Origin: Candidatus Zixiibacteriota bacterium
GTDB lineage: Bacteria; Zixibacteria; MSB-5A5; GN15; FEB-12
DNA: 64,000 nt
Assembly: GCA_029860345.1 (NCBI GenBank)
Contig: JAOUBJ010000006.1
Location: 124,001 to 188,000, forward strand
Direction: 5' to 3'
Part shown: positions 25,981 through 35,762 of the stretch, piece by piece
How the letters are laid out: every line of letters starts with the position of its first letter
How positions within the stretch are numbered: the stretch's first letter is position 1
Position numbers and translations under genes: made by a program
The notes under the pieces: model-generated
Seen by the model: the letters and a program-made list of their open reading frames with translations, nothing else
What the model was told of the DNA's origin: nothing
Database searches by the model: none

Positions 25981-28520
25981 ACAAGTCTCGACCGAACGAT
26001 CCGCCTTCACTCGCGATCCGGTTGCTGAAAGCCGCCGCCCGCTCGGAGGAGTTTCACTACGCCGCCGGTGATCTGGTTGAAATCTATAGGTCTATCGCTC
26101 AAGACAGAAGCATCACGGCCGCCCAATGTTGGCTTTGGTGGGAGGTCATAAGGTCGCTACCCAGATTCGCAAAGAACTCACTCTATTGGGGACTAGTTAT
26201 GTTCAAGAGTTATCTTAAAACAGCAGGGCGCAATATTCTGCGACAGAAGGGCTATTCGTTCATTAATATCACCGGCTTGGCCATCGGCATGGCTTGCTGT
26301 TTGTTGTTGGCCGTGTGGATTCTCGACGAACTCAGCTACGACACGTTTTTTGCCGAGTCCGAACGCATAATGAACATCCGGGTACTGGACGCCAATGAAT
26401 CCACGCCGAACCTGCTGGGGCCCGCCCTCCAAGAGCAGATTTCGGAGATCGAACAGGCCACGCGAACGGACTGGTTGGGTCAATCGCTGATAACGAGCAA
26501 AAGCGATACATCATTTCAGTGGATCATGGCGGTTGATCCAACCTTTTTCGATGTGTTTTCATTCTCATTCGTGACCGGCAACGGCGCCACCGCGCTGGAT
26601 GATGTAAGTTCTGTGGTTATATCGAAGAGTCTGGCCGATAGATTCTTCCCAAATGAAAACGCGGTCGGTCAGGTGCTCACTTTGGATAATCGTCACGACC
26701 ACGTGGTCACCGGCGTCATCGAAAACGTGCCGCACAATTCCACGCTACAGTTCAATATGCTGGTGCCAATCGAGAACCTGATCCAGTCTCGTCGGGAACG
26801 AGATGAGGATTGGGCGAGTTGGGGCTGGTGGAGCGCGATTACCTATGTCAAGGTCCAGCCTGGGTGTTCGGTCGAACGGTTGACCGACAGGATTCGGACC
26901 TTCCTGCCGGAGCAGTCCGAAAAGGACCGGGAGCTCTTCGCCATCGGACTGTCGGACCTGCACTTTTTCGGTACCGGAGTAAAGGGATACGTTTACGCGT
27001 TCTCCCTTTTGGCCGCCGTTGTTCTGATCATGGCCTGTATCAACTTCGTGAATTTGTCGATCGCCCGATCATCGCGCCGGGCAAAAGAGACCGGGATCAG
27101 AAAGGTATCCGGTGCGCACCGCGGGAATTTGATCGCGCAGTATCTCGGTGAGTCGATTCTCATGTCAGCAGCGGCGTCGCTACTGGCGCTGGGGCTTCTG
27201 CGTTTTGTGCTGCCCTACTTCAACGATATGACCTCGGGTTATCTCAGTATCGATCTGCTTTTCGACGGTCCGGTCATTGCCGGACTGATTGTTTTCACTC
27301 TGGTAACGGGAATCGCCGCCGGCACCTATCCTGCCCTGTATCTAAGCGCCTTTCGACCGGTGGCTGTCCTTAAGGGCGACCTCGGCCTGGGCTCCGGCGC
27401 CTCCCGACTTAGAAAGTCGCTGGTGGTGGTTCAGTTTGCGGCTTCGATCATTCTGATAATAGCCACCACCACCGTCTACACCCAGGTGAATTATCTGAAA
27501 ACCAAAAACGTCGGTTACGATAAGGAACAGATTGTCAACCTACTGTTGCGAGGCGACAGCCGACACCATTACAATAGTCTCAAGAACGATCTTTTGCAGG
27601 ATTCGAGGATTCAGTCCGTCACCGCCAACGCCGCCGGGCTGCCCTATTGGCGTTGGACCACCGGAGCTGTCCACTGGCCGGGCAAGGCATCTGACGATGA
27701 CCTACACATAGCCATGAACATGGTTGACTATGATTTCACCAAAACATTTGGCATTGATCTGATCGAAGGAAGAGACTTCAGCCGTGACTTTCCTTCAGAC
27801 TCCATAACCTCCTATCTGATTAACGAAGAGATGATGAAGGCAATGGGGCTTGAGTCTGCCGTAGACGCCGAACTCAGTATCTGGGATAAGCCCGGTCGGG
27901 TTATTGGTGTGATGAAGAACTTTCACTTTCGGCCGCTCAACGACCAGATCCAACCGTTGGCCTTCGTGCTCAACCCGGAAAAAGCCGGTCAGGTGGCCAT
28001 CAGAATAGGTCCGGGCGATGTATCTTCGACATTGGGATACATAGAACAGGCGTGGGGACGAAACGTGCCGGGCTATCCGTTTGACTATAGTTTTCTCGAT
28101 CAGAGGTTCGCGGCCGGTTTTCGATCCATCGAAAGGATCGGCGACTTAGCCGGCGGCTTCGCTCTGCTGGCGGTGTTTATCGCTTCGTTGGGTCTGCTCG
28201 GGCTGGCCTCGTTTACGGCCGAGCAGCGAACCAAAGAGATAGGTATCCGCAAAGTGCTGGGTGCATCCGTCACCGGCGTCGTGCGGTTGTTGCTGCGCGA
28301 GTTCGTCATTCTGGTGACAATCGCCAACCTCGTGGCCTGGCCGCTGGCCTGGCTGGCGATGAGGAGCTGGCTTGAAGAGTTCGCATATCGTGTCGACCTG
28401 GGTATCAGCACTTTCGTTCTTGCCGGCGGACTCGCTCTGGTCATCGCGATTGTCACCGTTGGCTCCCAGGCTCTGAGAGCGGCTCGTGCCAACCCGGTGG
28501 ATTCTCTGAAGTACGAGTGA
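25977..28520 (+). CDS. FtsX/MacB-type ABC permease with N-terminal prefix domain
   Basis: About 847 residues. A soluble prefix (about 1-85, with E-E-F-H-Y-A-A-G-D-L-V-E-I-Y) is followed by a first membrane helix (about 100-125), a MacB-like periplasmic core, a three-helix FtsX unit (about 335-480), a linking helix near 485-510, a second periplasmic core and a second FtsX unit at the C-terminus (about 715-845, containing E-Q-R-T-K-E-I-G-I-R-K-V-L-G-A). It needs a separate ATPase; none lies next to it. Role in export or envelope stress is inferred from the family. Translationally coupled to the PadR gene; ATGA overlap. Confidence 0.9.
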   Translation: MNKSRPNDPPSLAIRLLKAAARSEEFHYAAGDLVEIYRSIAQDRSITAAQCWLWWEVIRSLPRFAKNSLYWGLVMFKSYLKTAGRNILRQKGYSFINITGLAIGMACCLLLAVWILDELSYDTFFAESERIMNIRVLDANESTPNLLGPALQEQISEIEQATRTDWLGQSLITSKSDTSFQWIMAVDPTFFDVFSFSFVTGNGATALDDVSSVVISKSLADRFFPNENAVGQVLTLDNRHDHVVTGVIENVPHNSTLQFNMLVPIENLIQSRRERDEDWASWGWWSAITYVKVQPGCSVERLTDRIRTFLPEQSEKDRELFAIGLSDLHFFGTGVKGYVYAFSLLAAVVLIMACINFVNLSIARSSRRAKETGIRKVSGAHRGNLIAQYLGESILMSAAASLLALGLLRFVLPYFNDMTSGYLSIDLLFDGPVIAGLIVFTLVTGIAAGTYPALYLSAFRPVAVLKGDLGLGSGASRLRKSLVVVQFAASIILIIATTTVYTQVNYLKTKNVGYDKEQIVNLLLRGDSRHHYNSLKNDLLQDSRIQSVTANAAGLPYWRWTTGAVHWPGKASDDDLHIAMNMVDYDFTKTFGIDLIEGRDFSRDFPSDSITSYLINEEMMKAMGLESAVDAELSIWDKPGRVIGVMKNFHFRPLNDQIQPLAFVLNPEKAGQVAIRIGPGDVSSTLGYIEQAWGRNVPGYPFDYSFLDQRFAAGFRSIERIGDLAGGFALLAVFIASLGLLGLASFTAEQRTKEIGIRKVLGASVTGVVRLLLREFVILVTIANLVAWPLAWLAMRSWLEEFAYRVDLGISTFVLAGGLALVIAIVTVGSQALRAARANPVDSLKYE

Positions 28521-29105
28521 GGTGACAAATCAGCCATAAATGGGTTCCTGCCGATTCGCGCGAACCGCACGTCATGCTGAGCGCAGTCGAAGCATGAGCC
28601 GCACCAACGTCACCCTGAGCGGAATCGAAGGGTGATTAGGTCAAGCCACTTCCAGGGCGTCCACCGCCCACAGACCTGGTGGCGTTGGGCGACCCCGCCC
28701 GACACCGGCCGCCCAAACCACTGGCTGTCAGGCGAGTCACCTGACAGCACCTGCACAATGTGGTTTCGCAGGGTCCTGATCTCGACGAAGTCGGGATTGT
28801 GACCCTGCGACTCTCACTAAAGCGTTGTGTTAGAGCAGCCTTTGAAACCCGGCCTGAACGGCTTGTTGAAAAAGCCTCTGTAGCCTGTTGCGGTGGGTCC
28901 TGTCCGCCGCGGCGGACGTAAGCGAATTCGTGTGACCCGCCGCCACTGTGTCACATTGAGTTAGGTGTCGGGTCACCACTACGCCTTCGGCGCGTTCAGG
29001 ACCCGACACAACAAACCACGAACTTTATCAACACTCCCTGGAGTCCGGGCCACTCGAATCTACATTTGCAGGCCGCATAGCGGCAAGAAGCACAGCTTGG
29101 CTGCG
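28521..29105. repeat. Repeat-filled gap between the permease and guaA
   Basis: Holds two CCTGAGCG-type inverted repeats in sequence (about 28572-28600 and 28608-28636) and the 65-bp unit 28684-28748, inverted copy of 1612-1676. Around 28855-29030 gttgaaaaagcctctgtagc and gtcgggtcaccactacg/gacccgacac motifs form further inverted repeats. No gene; lies between convergent genes. Confidence 0.6.
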
Positions 29106-30656
29106 TCACTCCCACTCGATGGTGGCGGGTGGTTTGGATGATATGTCGTAGGTGACCCGGTTGACACCCTTCACATTGCGGATTATTCGGTTGGAGATGT
29201 GGGCCAGAATATCGTAGTCGATGCGCGCCCAGTCGGCGGTCATGGCGTCGGTCGAGGTGACGGCGCGGAGGGCCACCACGTTTTCATAGGTCCGTTCATC
29301 CCCCATGACTCCGACCGCTTTCACAGGCAACAATACTGCGAAGGCCTGCCAGATGTCGTCATAGATGTTGTGGTTGTGCAATTCGTCAATGTAGATAGCG
29401 TCCACCTCGCGCAGCAGGTCGCAACGTTCTTTGGTAACCTCACCCAGGATGCGCACGGCCAGTCCCGGACCCGGAAAGGGATGCCGCCCGATGAATTGAT
29501 CCGGTAAACCGAGCACACGACCCAGCGCCCGCACTTCATCCTTGAACAGTTCTCTCAGCGGTTCGACCAGTTTCAGTTTCATTCGATCCTTCAGCCCGCC
29601 GACATTGTGATGCGACTTGATAGTCACCGAAGGTCCCTTGAACGACACCGATTCGATAACGTCCGGATATAGCGTGCCCTGGGCCAGGAAGTCGACCTGA
29701 CCGATTTTCTCTGCCTCAGCCTCGAAAACATCGATGAAAGTGGGGCCGATTACTTTGCGCTTCTTCTCAGGATCGGTGATGCCGGCCAGACGTTCAAGGA
29801 ACAGATCAGATGCATCGACCGGGTGCAGGTTAATGCCCAGACCATTGAGCATCTCGATCACATCGGTGTACTCGTTCTTACGCAGAAGTCCGTTGTTGAC
29901 AAAGACAGCGTGCAACTTGTCACCAATTGCTCTGTGAAGCAACATGGCCGCGACCGTGGAGTCGACACCGCCGGAGATACCTAACAGAACCTTCCCATCA
30001 CCCACCTGCGTTTTAATCCTGGCCACGGCCATCTCCACCAGCGATTCCGGCGTCCAATCCCCTTTCAGTTTACAGATATCAAAGAGAAAGCTCGCCAGCA
30101 TCTTCTTGCCTTCCTCGGTGTGGTGAACCTCGGGATGAAACTGCAAACCATAGATTTTTCGTCGATGATCGGCGATAGCCGCAACCGGCAGCGACTCAGT
30201 AGATGCGATTTGGTCGAAGCCTTCAGGCATTTGTGTTACCGAGTCACCGTGCGACATCCAGACCTGACTTCGATCCGGCATCCCGGCAAATATAGCCTGC
30301 CTGTCCGACACCTCCAAATGAGCCCGTCCATATTCACGATTGTGCGACGGCACAAGCTCTCCCCCATAGTGCTCGGCCACCAGCATCATACCATAACAGA
30401 TGCCCAGCATGGGCAAATCGGTTTCAAAGAAGGCCGGGTCCAACCGCGGGGCGTCTTCATCACTGAGCGAGGAGGGTCCACCCGAGAGCACGTAACCGCG
30501 CACGTTGCGATCGGCATACTTTGAACGGTCAACGTTGTAAGGTGCAATCTCGCAGTAGACCCTGGCTTCTCTGATACGGCGTGCGATCAATTGTGTGTAC
30601 TGCGATCCGAAATCAAGTATCAGGATCATCTCATTCTTTTGGACGTTGTCGTTCAT
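29106..30656 (-). CDS. guaA: GMP synthase (glutamine-hydrolysing)
   Basis: 516 residues, full length. The class I glutamine amidotransferase domain has nucleophile C87 (M-L-G-I-C-Y-G) and H174/E176 (Q-F-H-P-E-V). The ATP pyrophosphatase loop S-G-G-V-D-S is at 228-233, and the dimerisation domain contains [10 protein letters not shown] and ends in P-A-T-I-E-W-E. It makes GMP from XMP, ATP and glutamine. Start: GAGGG lies 11 bases before the ATG at 30656; the alternative M10 begins the conserved [10 protein letters not shown]. It overlaps the nadB end by 26 bases and is last gene of the lipid A/NAD operon. Confidence 0.97.
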   Translation of the reverse strand: MNDNVQKNEMILILDFGSQYTQLIARRIREARVYCEIAPYNVDRSKYADRNVRGYVLSGGPSSLSDEDAPRLDPAFFETDLPMLGICYGMMLVAEHYGGELVPSHNREYGRAHLEVSDRQAIFAGMPDRSQVWMSHGDSVTQMPEGFDQIASTESLPVAAIADHRRKIYGLQFHPEVHHTEEGKKMLASFLFDICKLKGDWTPESLVEMAVARIKTQVGDGKVLLGISGGVDSTVAAMLLHRAIGDKLHAVFVNNGLLRKNEYTDVIEMLNGLGINLHPVDASDLFLERLAGITDPEKKRKVIGPTFIDVFEAEAEKIGQVDFLAQGTLYPDVIESVSFKGPSVTIKSHHNVGGLKDRMKLKLVEPLRELFKDEVRALGRVLGLPDQFIGRHPFPGPGLAVRILGEVTKERCDLLREVDAIYIDELHNHNIYDDIWQAFAVLLPVKAVGVMGDERTYENVVALRAVTSTDAMTADWARIDYDILAHISNRIIRNVKGVNRVTYDISSKPPATIEWE

Positions 30657-32247
30657 CGGTCGACTTTCCCTCGATAATGGTGTCCCTGGCTTCGCCTTCG
30701 ATCATGCCCGGATAGTCTTCATTATAATGCAGCCCGCGCGACTCTTCTCGACTCAAGGCCGAGCCGACGATCAGTTCCGCTACCGTGGTCATGTTGCGAA
30801 GTTCCACGACGCCGTAAGTAGCCGGTGTAGCCAGATAGTAATCTTCCACTGCCTGGTCCAACTGTTTGATTCGTTGGTGGGCCAGTTTGAGATGCTTGGT
30901 GGTTCGCACTATGCCGACAAAGTCCGACATAATGCGATTCAGTTCCCGTCGATCATGAGCAATCAGTATCGATTCTCGGGGCGGTTTCAGTGACGAATAC
31001 GGAGAGTTATCGGTGGGCACGTTTTCCGGTAGCGGTGCCTGGCCGCAGTAGTCTGCTGATGCCGAGGCCGCAAAGCGCGCCATCACCACCGCTTCCAACA
31101 GCGAGTTGGAGGCCAGCCGGTTGGCGCCGTGCATACCGGTCATAGCCAACTCGCCGGCCGTGTACAGCCCCGGCAGTTCCGTCTCGCCGTTAATTGTAGA
31201 CACGATGCCGCCGCAAGAATAATGAGCCGACGGCACGACCGGAATGGGACGTTCGGTCATATCAAAACCTCTACGCAGACAGCGGCGATAAATATTCGGG
31301 AAGCGCTCTTTTACGAAACCTGAGTCGAGATGGCTGACGTCGAGCAATACGTACTCCTCACCGCTGGCCTTCAATTCTCGATCAATCGTTCGAGCCACGA
31401 TATCGCGCGGGGCCAGGTCTTTGTCGGGATGCGTTCCCTTCATGAACTCTCGACCATCGACCGACTTGAGGATACCGCCTTCGCCTCTGACCGCCTCTGA
31501 AATGAGAAAAGGCCAGCGACCGGGGTTGTACAGAGCCGTTGGATGAAACTGAATGAACTCCAGGTTGGCCACCGTGACACCGGCACGATAGGCGATGGCC
31601 AATCCATCACCGGTGGCAATGAGAGGATTGGTGGTGTGGAAATAGACCTGCCCCAGACCACCCGTGGCCAACATGGTGACCGGAGCCAGAAAGAGATCAA
31701 ACTGACGGGTGGGATCACAGTAGACAAACACACCCGCGCACACTTCCTGTCCACCGCTTGTGTAAGTGATCAGATCCATGGCCATGTGATCACGAAATAT
31801 ATCGATAGTCGGCACACTGCGACAAGCCTTGAGCAAGGCGCGCTCGATCTCGCGACCGGTAAGGTCCCGAGCATGTACAACCCTCGGCTTGGAGTGCCCT
31901 CCCTCGCGACCAAGATGGAGTTGGTTGTCGGTCTGAGTGAATCTGACGCCGAGTTCAATCAACTCCTCAATCACCCTGGGCGCGTTCTCGACAATCTTCT
32001 CAACAACCTCTTGTCGGCACAGCCCGCCGCCAACCGCCATAGTATCGTTAACATGATCCTCGAACGAATCAGTCCCGGCCAGCACCGCGGCAATACCACC
32101 TTGCGCCCGATTGGTTGAGGAGTCCGTCTCCCCCTTCTTGGTCAAGATGGCCACCGTTGCTTTGGGATTGTGCTCGACAACCTTCAGGGCATAGAACAAC
32201 CCGGCAATACCGGAACCAATTACCAGATAATCATAGCGCCGTTCCAT
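30631..32247 (-). CDS. nadB: L-aspartate oxidase
   Basis: 538 residues. FAD motif V-I-G-S-G-I-A-G-L near 9-17; [12 protein letters not shown], the aspartate oxidase form of the segment that in SdhA carries the covalent-FAD His (absent here, as expected); [10 protein letters not shown] and R-G-E-G-G-I-L in the capping region; C-terminal helical domain with the H-Y-N-E-D-Y-P tail. First step of de novo NAD synthesis, aspartate to iminoaspartate. Start codon overlaps the lpxK stop by one base (TGATG). No nadA or nadC is visible in the window. Confidence 0.95.
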   Translation of the reverse strand: MERRYDYLVIGSGIAGLFYALKVVEHNPKATVAILTKKGETDSSTNRAQGGIAAVLAGTDSFEDHVNDTMAVGGGLCRQEVVEKIVENAPRVIEELIELGVRFTQTDNQLHLGREGGHSKPRVVHARDLTGREIERALLKACRSVPTIDIFRDHMAMDLITYTSGGQEVCAGVFVYCDPTRQFDLFLAPVTMLATGGLGQVYFHTTNPLIATGDGLAIAYRAGVTVANLEFIQFHPTALYNPGRWPFLISEAVRGEGGILKSVDGREFMKGTHPDKDLAPRDIVARTIDRELKASGEEYVLLDVSHLDSGFVKERFPNIYRRCLRRGFDMTERPIPVVPSAHYSCGGIVSTINGETELPGLYTAGELAMTGMHGANRLASNSLLEAVVMARFAASASADYCGQAPLPENVPTDNSPYSSLKPPRESILIAHDRRELNRIMSDFVGIVRTTKHLKLAHQRIKQLDQAVEDYYLATPATYGVVELRNMTTVAELIVGSALSREESRGLHYNEDYPGMIEGEARDTIIEGKSTDERQRPKE

Positions 32248-33332
32248 CAGTCAGAAGGCCTCTTCAAATTCAACCGCTCTATTATATACCGAACCAGTTT
32301 CTCTTCTCCCGGATCGAGGTCAATTGACTGAACAAGATAGTATATTTCGCGTCCGAACGCAAAGTCGCCCAATTTGACCCAGTCTTTGCCCGTGGTGAGG
32401 AGTAGGTCGGAGTCATGACTATCGGCCGCAGTTTTGATTTTTTGCAGCACTGTCTGGTCGTACCGCTGATGGTCACTCAGTTCAATTGCCTGATCCAAAT
32501 CGGCGCATAGCGTTGTCACCTGTCGGGACATGGCTCGGAAATTACCAATACCGGCAAAGAGCAGGACCGACTTGTCCTCAAGGTACTTGATGGGCCATCG
32601 CCGATCACGACCGACCAACTCGGAGGGGAGAAACTGTGCACGATAGATCTTCGCCTGCGGGAACAACGACGCAAACTGAGTCTGCCGGGCACCCGGGTCG
32701 TCGGCCAGGTTCGCCCGCGTGACGAGTATTACATCGGCACGGGTCAGCGCACTCAGGGGTTCACGAAGGACACCCAACGGGAATGGTTTGAGGAACTGGT
32801 CAGCAACCGAAGCATCGAAGGTGACGATTTCAAGATCACGATGGAGCTTAATGTGTTGCATACCGTCATCGACAATGATAACGTCGACCCCGCCGCCGGC
32901 ACCTAATCGTAGCGCCGCCTCAGATTTCGAACGGTCGACCGAAAACAGCGCCTCCGGCAATAACCCGGCCAGATGCTTGACTTCGTCACCGGTCAGGCGA
33001 CTATCCATCGTTTGAACACGATAGCCCGGCTCAAGGAACGACGTTTGGTCGGCACGACCATAGCCCGAGGAAACAATCCCCACTCGGATGTCCTCCTGCA
33101 GCAAAAGTCGTCCAAGCATGCCGACACTGGTGGTCTTGCCGCTGCCGCCGACTGTGATGTTACCGACTGAGATTACAGGTACCCCGGCGTCGACCTGCGC
33201 CCCTGCCGTTAGTCGGTGAATGACTCGGGCCAGTCGATAGGCCAGCGAAACCAGCCATAGCAAAGCAGCCGGTAGGATCAACCACGAAAGTGAACCTCGA
33301 CGCAGTACCTTCTTCCACAGTTGCTCAAGCAT
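32247..33332 (-). CDS. lpxK: Tetraacyldisaccharide 4'-kinase
   Basis: About 361 residues. An N-terminal membrane helix (about 17-37) anchors it to the inner membrane. The unusual P-loop V-G-N-I-T-V-G-G-S-G-K-T-T is at about 56-68 and V-D-D-G-M-Q-H, the LpxK fingerprint, near 150. It phosphorylates the lipid A disaccharide at the 4' position. Start: ATG 33332 with GAGG 10 bases upstream; a TTG at 33338 is also in frame. It overlaps the waaA stop by 8 bases. Confidence 0.95.
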   Translation of the reverse strand: MLEQLWKKVLRRGSLSWLILPAALLWLVSLAYRLARVIHRLTAGAQVDAGVPVISVGNITVGGSGKTTSVGMLGRLLLQEDIRVGIVSSGYGRADQTSFLEPGYRVQTMDSRLTGDEVKHLAGLLPEALFSVDRSKSEAALRLGAGGGVDVIIVDDGMQHIKLHRDLEIVTFDASVADQFLKPFPLGVLREPLSALTRADVILVTRANLADDPGARQTQFASLFPQAKIYRAQFLPSELVGRDRRWPIKYLEDKSVLLFAGIGNFRAMSRQVTTLCADLDQAIELSDHQRYDQTVLQKIKTAADSHDSDLLLTTGKDWVKLGDFAFGREIYYLVQSIDLDPGEEKLVRYIIERLNLKRPSD

Positions 33333-34590
33333 CACCAAGCATCCTCAGAAGATAGGTCCCAACCTGGGCCGTGGTGGAATTACTCAGATCGGAATCCTGC
33401 TTGAGCGCGAACTTCGTGCGTCCCTGGTACACACTCTCAACCACGTCGATAAGCTGTTCAGCACTGTCGACCTGCATTCCATAATCGTGTTTCTTGATAT
33501 AAGCGGTCGCCTCCCGAACGTTGTCGGTGTAGGGACCAAACAGGACCGGCGTCTGTGCCCACACCGGTTCCAATAGATTGTGTCCTCCTATCGGCACCAT
33601 GGTACCGCCGACAAAGGCAAGATCGGCAATTTGATACAGGTCGTTCAACTGACCCAGGGTATCTACAAGAACCAGCCCGCCGTCGGAAACTGGAGTGCTG
33701 CCCGAATCACCCGCCGAGAATCGATACCAGCGAACACCGGCTCTATCGAACAGATTGATGACCTCGCCCACTCGTTCGATGTGTCGAGGGGCCATGATCA
33801 TTCGGAAACCGTCGTACCTTTCGCGCAGTTTTGCGTATGCTTCGACCAACATCTGTTCCTCGCCCGGCCTGGTCGATCCCGCTATCCAGACAAAATCGGA
33901 CGGCGCCACACCAGCACGGGACCGGGTCTCACTTTGCCTCGCCTCGGATTGTCGCGTCAGAGGAGCATCAAACTTCATGTCGCCCGCCACGGTGATAAGC
34001 TCCCGGCGTAATCCCAGATGTGAGTATCTCTCGGCATCCTGGTCGGTCTTGATGAACCAATGCCTGTAGTTGCTTACGAGCTTGCCAATCAGAAAGCGAA
34101 TCAGTTTGTAACGATTGAAAGCACGTGGCGACATTCGTCCGTTGATCTGCACCATGGGAATCCCACGACGAGCCGCCTGGCAAATCAGATTCGGCCAGAT
34201 TTCCGTCTCGGCGATGACCACCACTTGCGGCTTTATCCTGTCGAGTGTGCGACCGATGGCCGGTGGAGCATCGAGTGGAAAATACGTCAGCGTGACCGAG
34301 TCGCCCATCTGGGCTACGGCGGTGCGATAACCGGCCGGTGTCATCGTGGTGACATGTATCCTGACCGAAGGTTGTCGTTTATGAATGTAATCGACCAGGT
34401 ATCCGACTATGCGGATTTCTCCGACCGAGGCGGCATGGATCCACAGGTGCACAGGACCCCGAACATCAATCAAGCCAAGTCGACCACGCCACAGTTGATG
34501 ACCCGACGCCGCCTTGAAACGTCCTACGATGACAAAAGCCAGGTAAGTGAGATAGGAAAATATCCGGTAAATAGCCAACATCGCAGTCAC
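33325..34590 (-). CDS. waaA: 3-deoxy-D-manno-octulosonic acid (Kdo) transferase
   Basis: 421 residues from a GTG at 34590; ATG 34581 is an alternative and no strong ribosome site separates them. N-terminal membrane anchor, then H-L-W-I-H-A-A-S-V-G-E, whose Glu (about residue 58) is the catalytic base of family GT30, and E-T-E-I-W-P-N-L. The C-terminal half has the nucleotide-sugar motif G-G-H-N-L-L-E-P. It adds Kdo to the lipid A precursor. Between lpxB (47-base gap) and lpxK (overlap). Confidence 0.95.
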   Translation of the reverse strand: MTAMLAIYRIFSYLTYLAFVIVGRFKAASGHQLWRGRLGLIDVRGPVHLWIHAASVGEIRIVGYLVDYIHKRQPSVRIHVTTMTPAGYRTAVAQMGDSVTLTYFPLDAPPAIGRTLDRIKPQVVVIAETEIWPNLICQAARRGIPMVQINGRMSPRAFNRYKLIRFLIGKLVSNYRHWFIKTDQDAERYSHLGLRRELITVAGDMKFDAPLTRQSEARQSETRSRAGVAPSDFVWIAGSTRPGEEQMLVEAYAKLRERYDGFRMIMAPRHIERVGEVINLFDRAGVRWYRFSAGDSGSTPVSDGGLVLVDTLGQLNDLYQIADLAFVGGTMVPIGGHNLLEPVWAQTPVLFGPYTDNVREATAYIKKHDYGMQVDSAEQLIDVVESVYQGRTKFALKQDSDLSNSTTAQVGTYLLRMLGDA

Positions 34591-34637
34591 ACCGATTGTC
34601 TTTGGCCGGATGTCAGGAGTTGTGTTATCACGCTCAC

Positions 34638-35762
34638 TTAGCGACCGCCTGGTTTTTCGAGCAATTCATGTATCATCGACGCCGCCCTGGCCGATGCACC
34701 GGTACCGCCCAGGAGCCCCGGCGCTTCGTTAAACCGGAGACAAGTGGCATCATACCGTTCCTCGTCGGTATAGAGCTGCGATAGTGCCGCCAGCATCTTT
34801 TCCGGAGTGGCGTCGTGCTGAATCAACTCAGGCGCCACTTTGTCATTTAGAACAAGGTTCACCAGCGCAATCTTGTCAATCTTTATCAGGCGGCGAGCGA
34901 TCTGATATGTGATGTTACCGGTCTTGTACACTACCACCATTGGTCTTCCGATTATGGCCGCTTCCAGCGTGGCCGTGCCGGAGGCGCTGAGCACAAGCGT
35001 GCTTTGGTGGATAACGCGGCGCGCATCGTCGTAAACAAGCTCCACGTCTTCGCTCTGGAAATCACTCAGCGCAGCGTCATAGTCATAACCATTGCCGGCC
35101 GCCGCAACGACGGCGCGAGTGCCGTGGCGCTCTTTGAATTTCTGCGCCGTCTTCAGCATGACGGGCAGCATACGCTCAACTTCCTGCCGTCGTGATCCGG
35201 GCAACAGGGCGAGAGTACCATCGACCGGTGGTCGCGATGAGATATACTCGGCCGGGATGTCTTCAAGCAGATAGTGTCCGACGAACTTACTGTTCACGCC
35301 GGTGTTTGCATAGAACCGTTGCTCGAACGGCAATATGAGCAGCATTAAGTCAACGCACTGCCGAATCAGCGGCAGCCGTCGGTGACCCCAGGCCCAGATT
35401 TGCGGCGATATATAGTATATGACAGGTATCCCCAGGGTGCGAATCCTCTTGGCCAAACGCAGGTTGAAACCGGGATAGTCGACCAGTATGACACAGTCGG
35501 GGCGACGGGTGCGAATCTCTGAGACGCAGCACGCCATCAGTTTTTGAAAGAACCGAAACCGCTTGGCCACCTCCCAGAAGCCAAGCACGGCCAGGTCGGC
35601 GGGCAGGGCCAGTTGTTCCTGACCGCGTTGTCGCAGTCCGGGCCCACCCAACCCGAAGACGGCCAACCCCGGCATTCTGCGGGCGAGTTCGTCGACCAGT
35701 CGGGCCGAGGCGTTGTCACCGGAGGGGTCTCCGGCGGAGAGAAAAAGCGTGGGCGACGACAT
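34638..35762 (-). CDS. lpxB: Lipid-A-disaccharide synthase
   Basis: 374 residues, typical length. Opens with L-F-L-S-A-G-D-P-S-G-D-N, the family's N-terminal fingerprint; also Y-I-S-P-Q-I-W-A-W, L-P-G-S-R-R-Q-E-V and A-S-G-T-A-T-L-E-A. It condenses UDP-diacylglucosamine with lipid X. The start codon follows directly on the stop of the oxidoreductase gene with no gap, so the two are almost surely co-translated. Confidence 0.97.
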   Translation of the reverse strand: MSSPTLFLSAGDPSGDNASARLVDELARRMPGLAVFGLGGPGLRQRGQEQLALPADLAVLGFWEVAKRFRFFQKLMACCVSEIRTRRPDCVILVDYPGFNLRLAKRIRTLGIPVIYYISPQIWAWGHRRLPLIRQCVDLMLLILPFEQRFYANTGVNSKFVGHYLLEDIPAEYISSRPPVDGTLALLPGSRRQEVERMLPVMLKTAQKFKERHGTRAVVAAAGNGYDYDAALSDFQSEDVELVYDDARRVIHQSTLVLSASGTATLEAAIIGRPMVVVYKTGNITYQIARRLIKIDKIALVNLVLNDKVAPELIQHDATPEKMLAALSQLYTDEERYDATCLRFNEAPGLLGGTGASARAASMIHELLEKPGGR

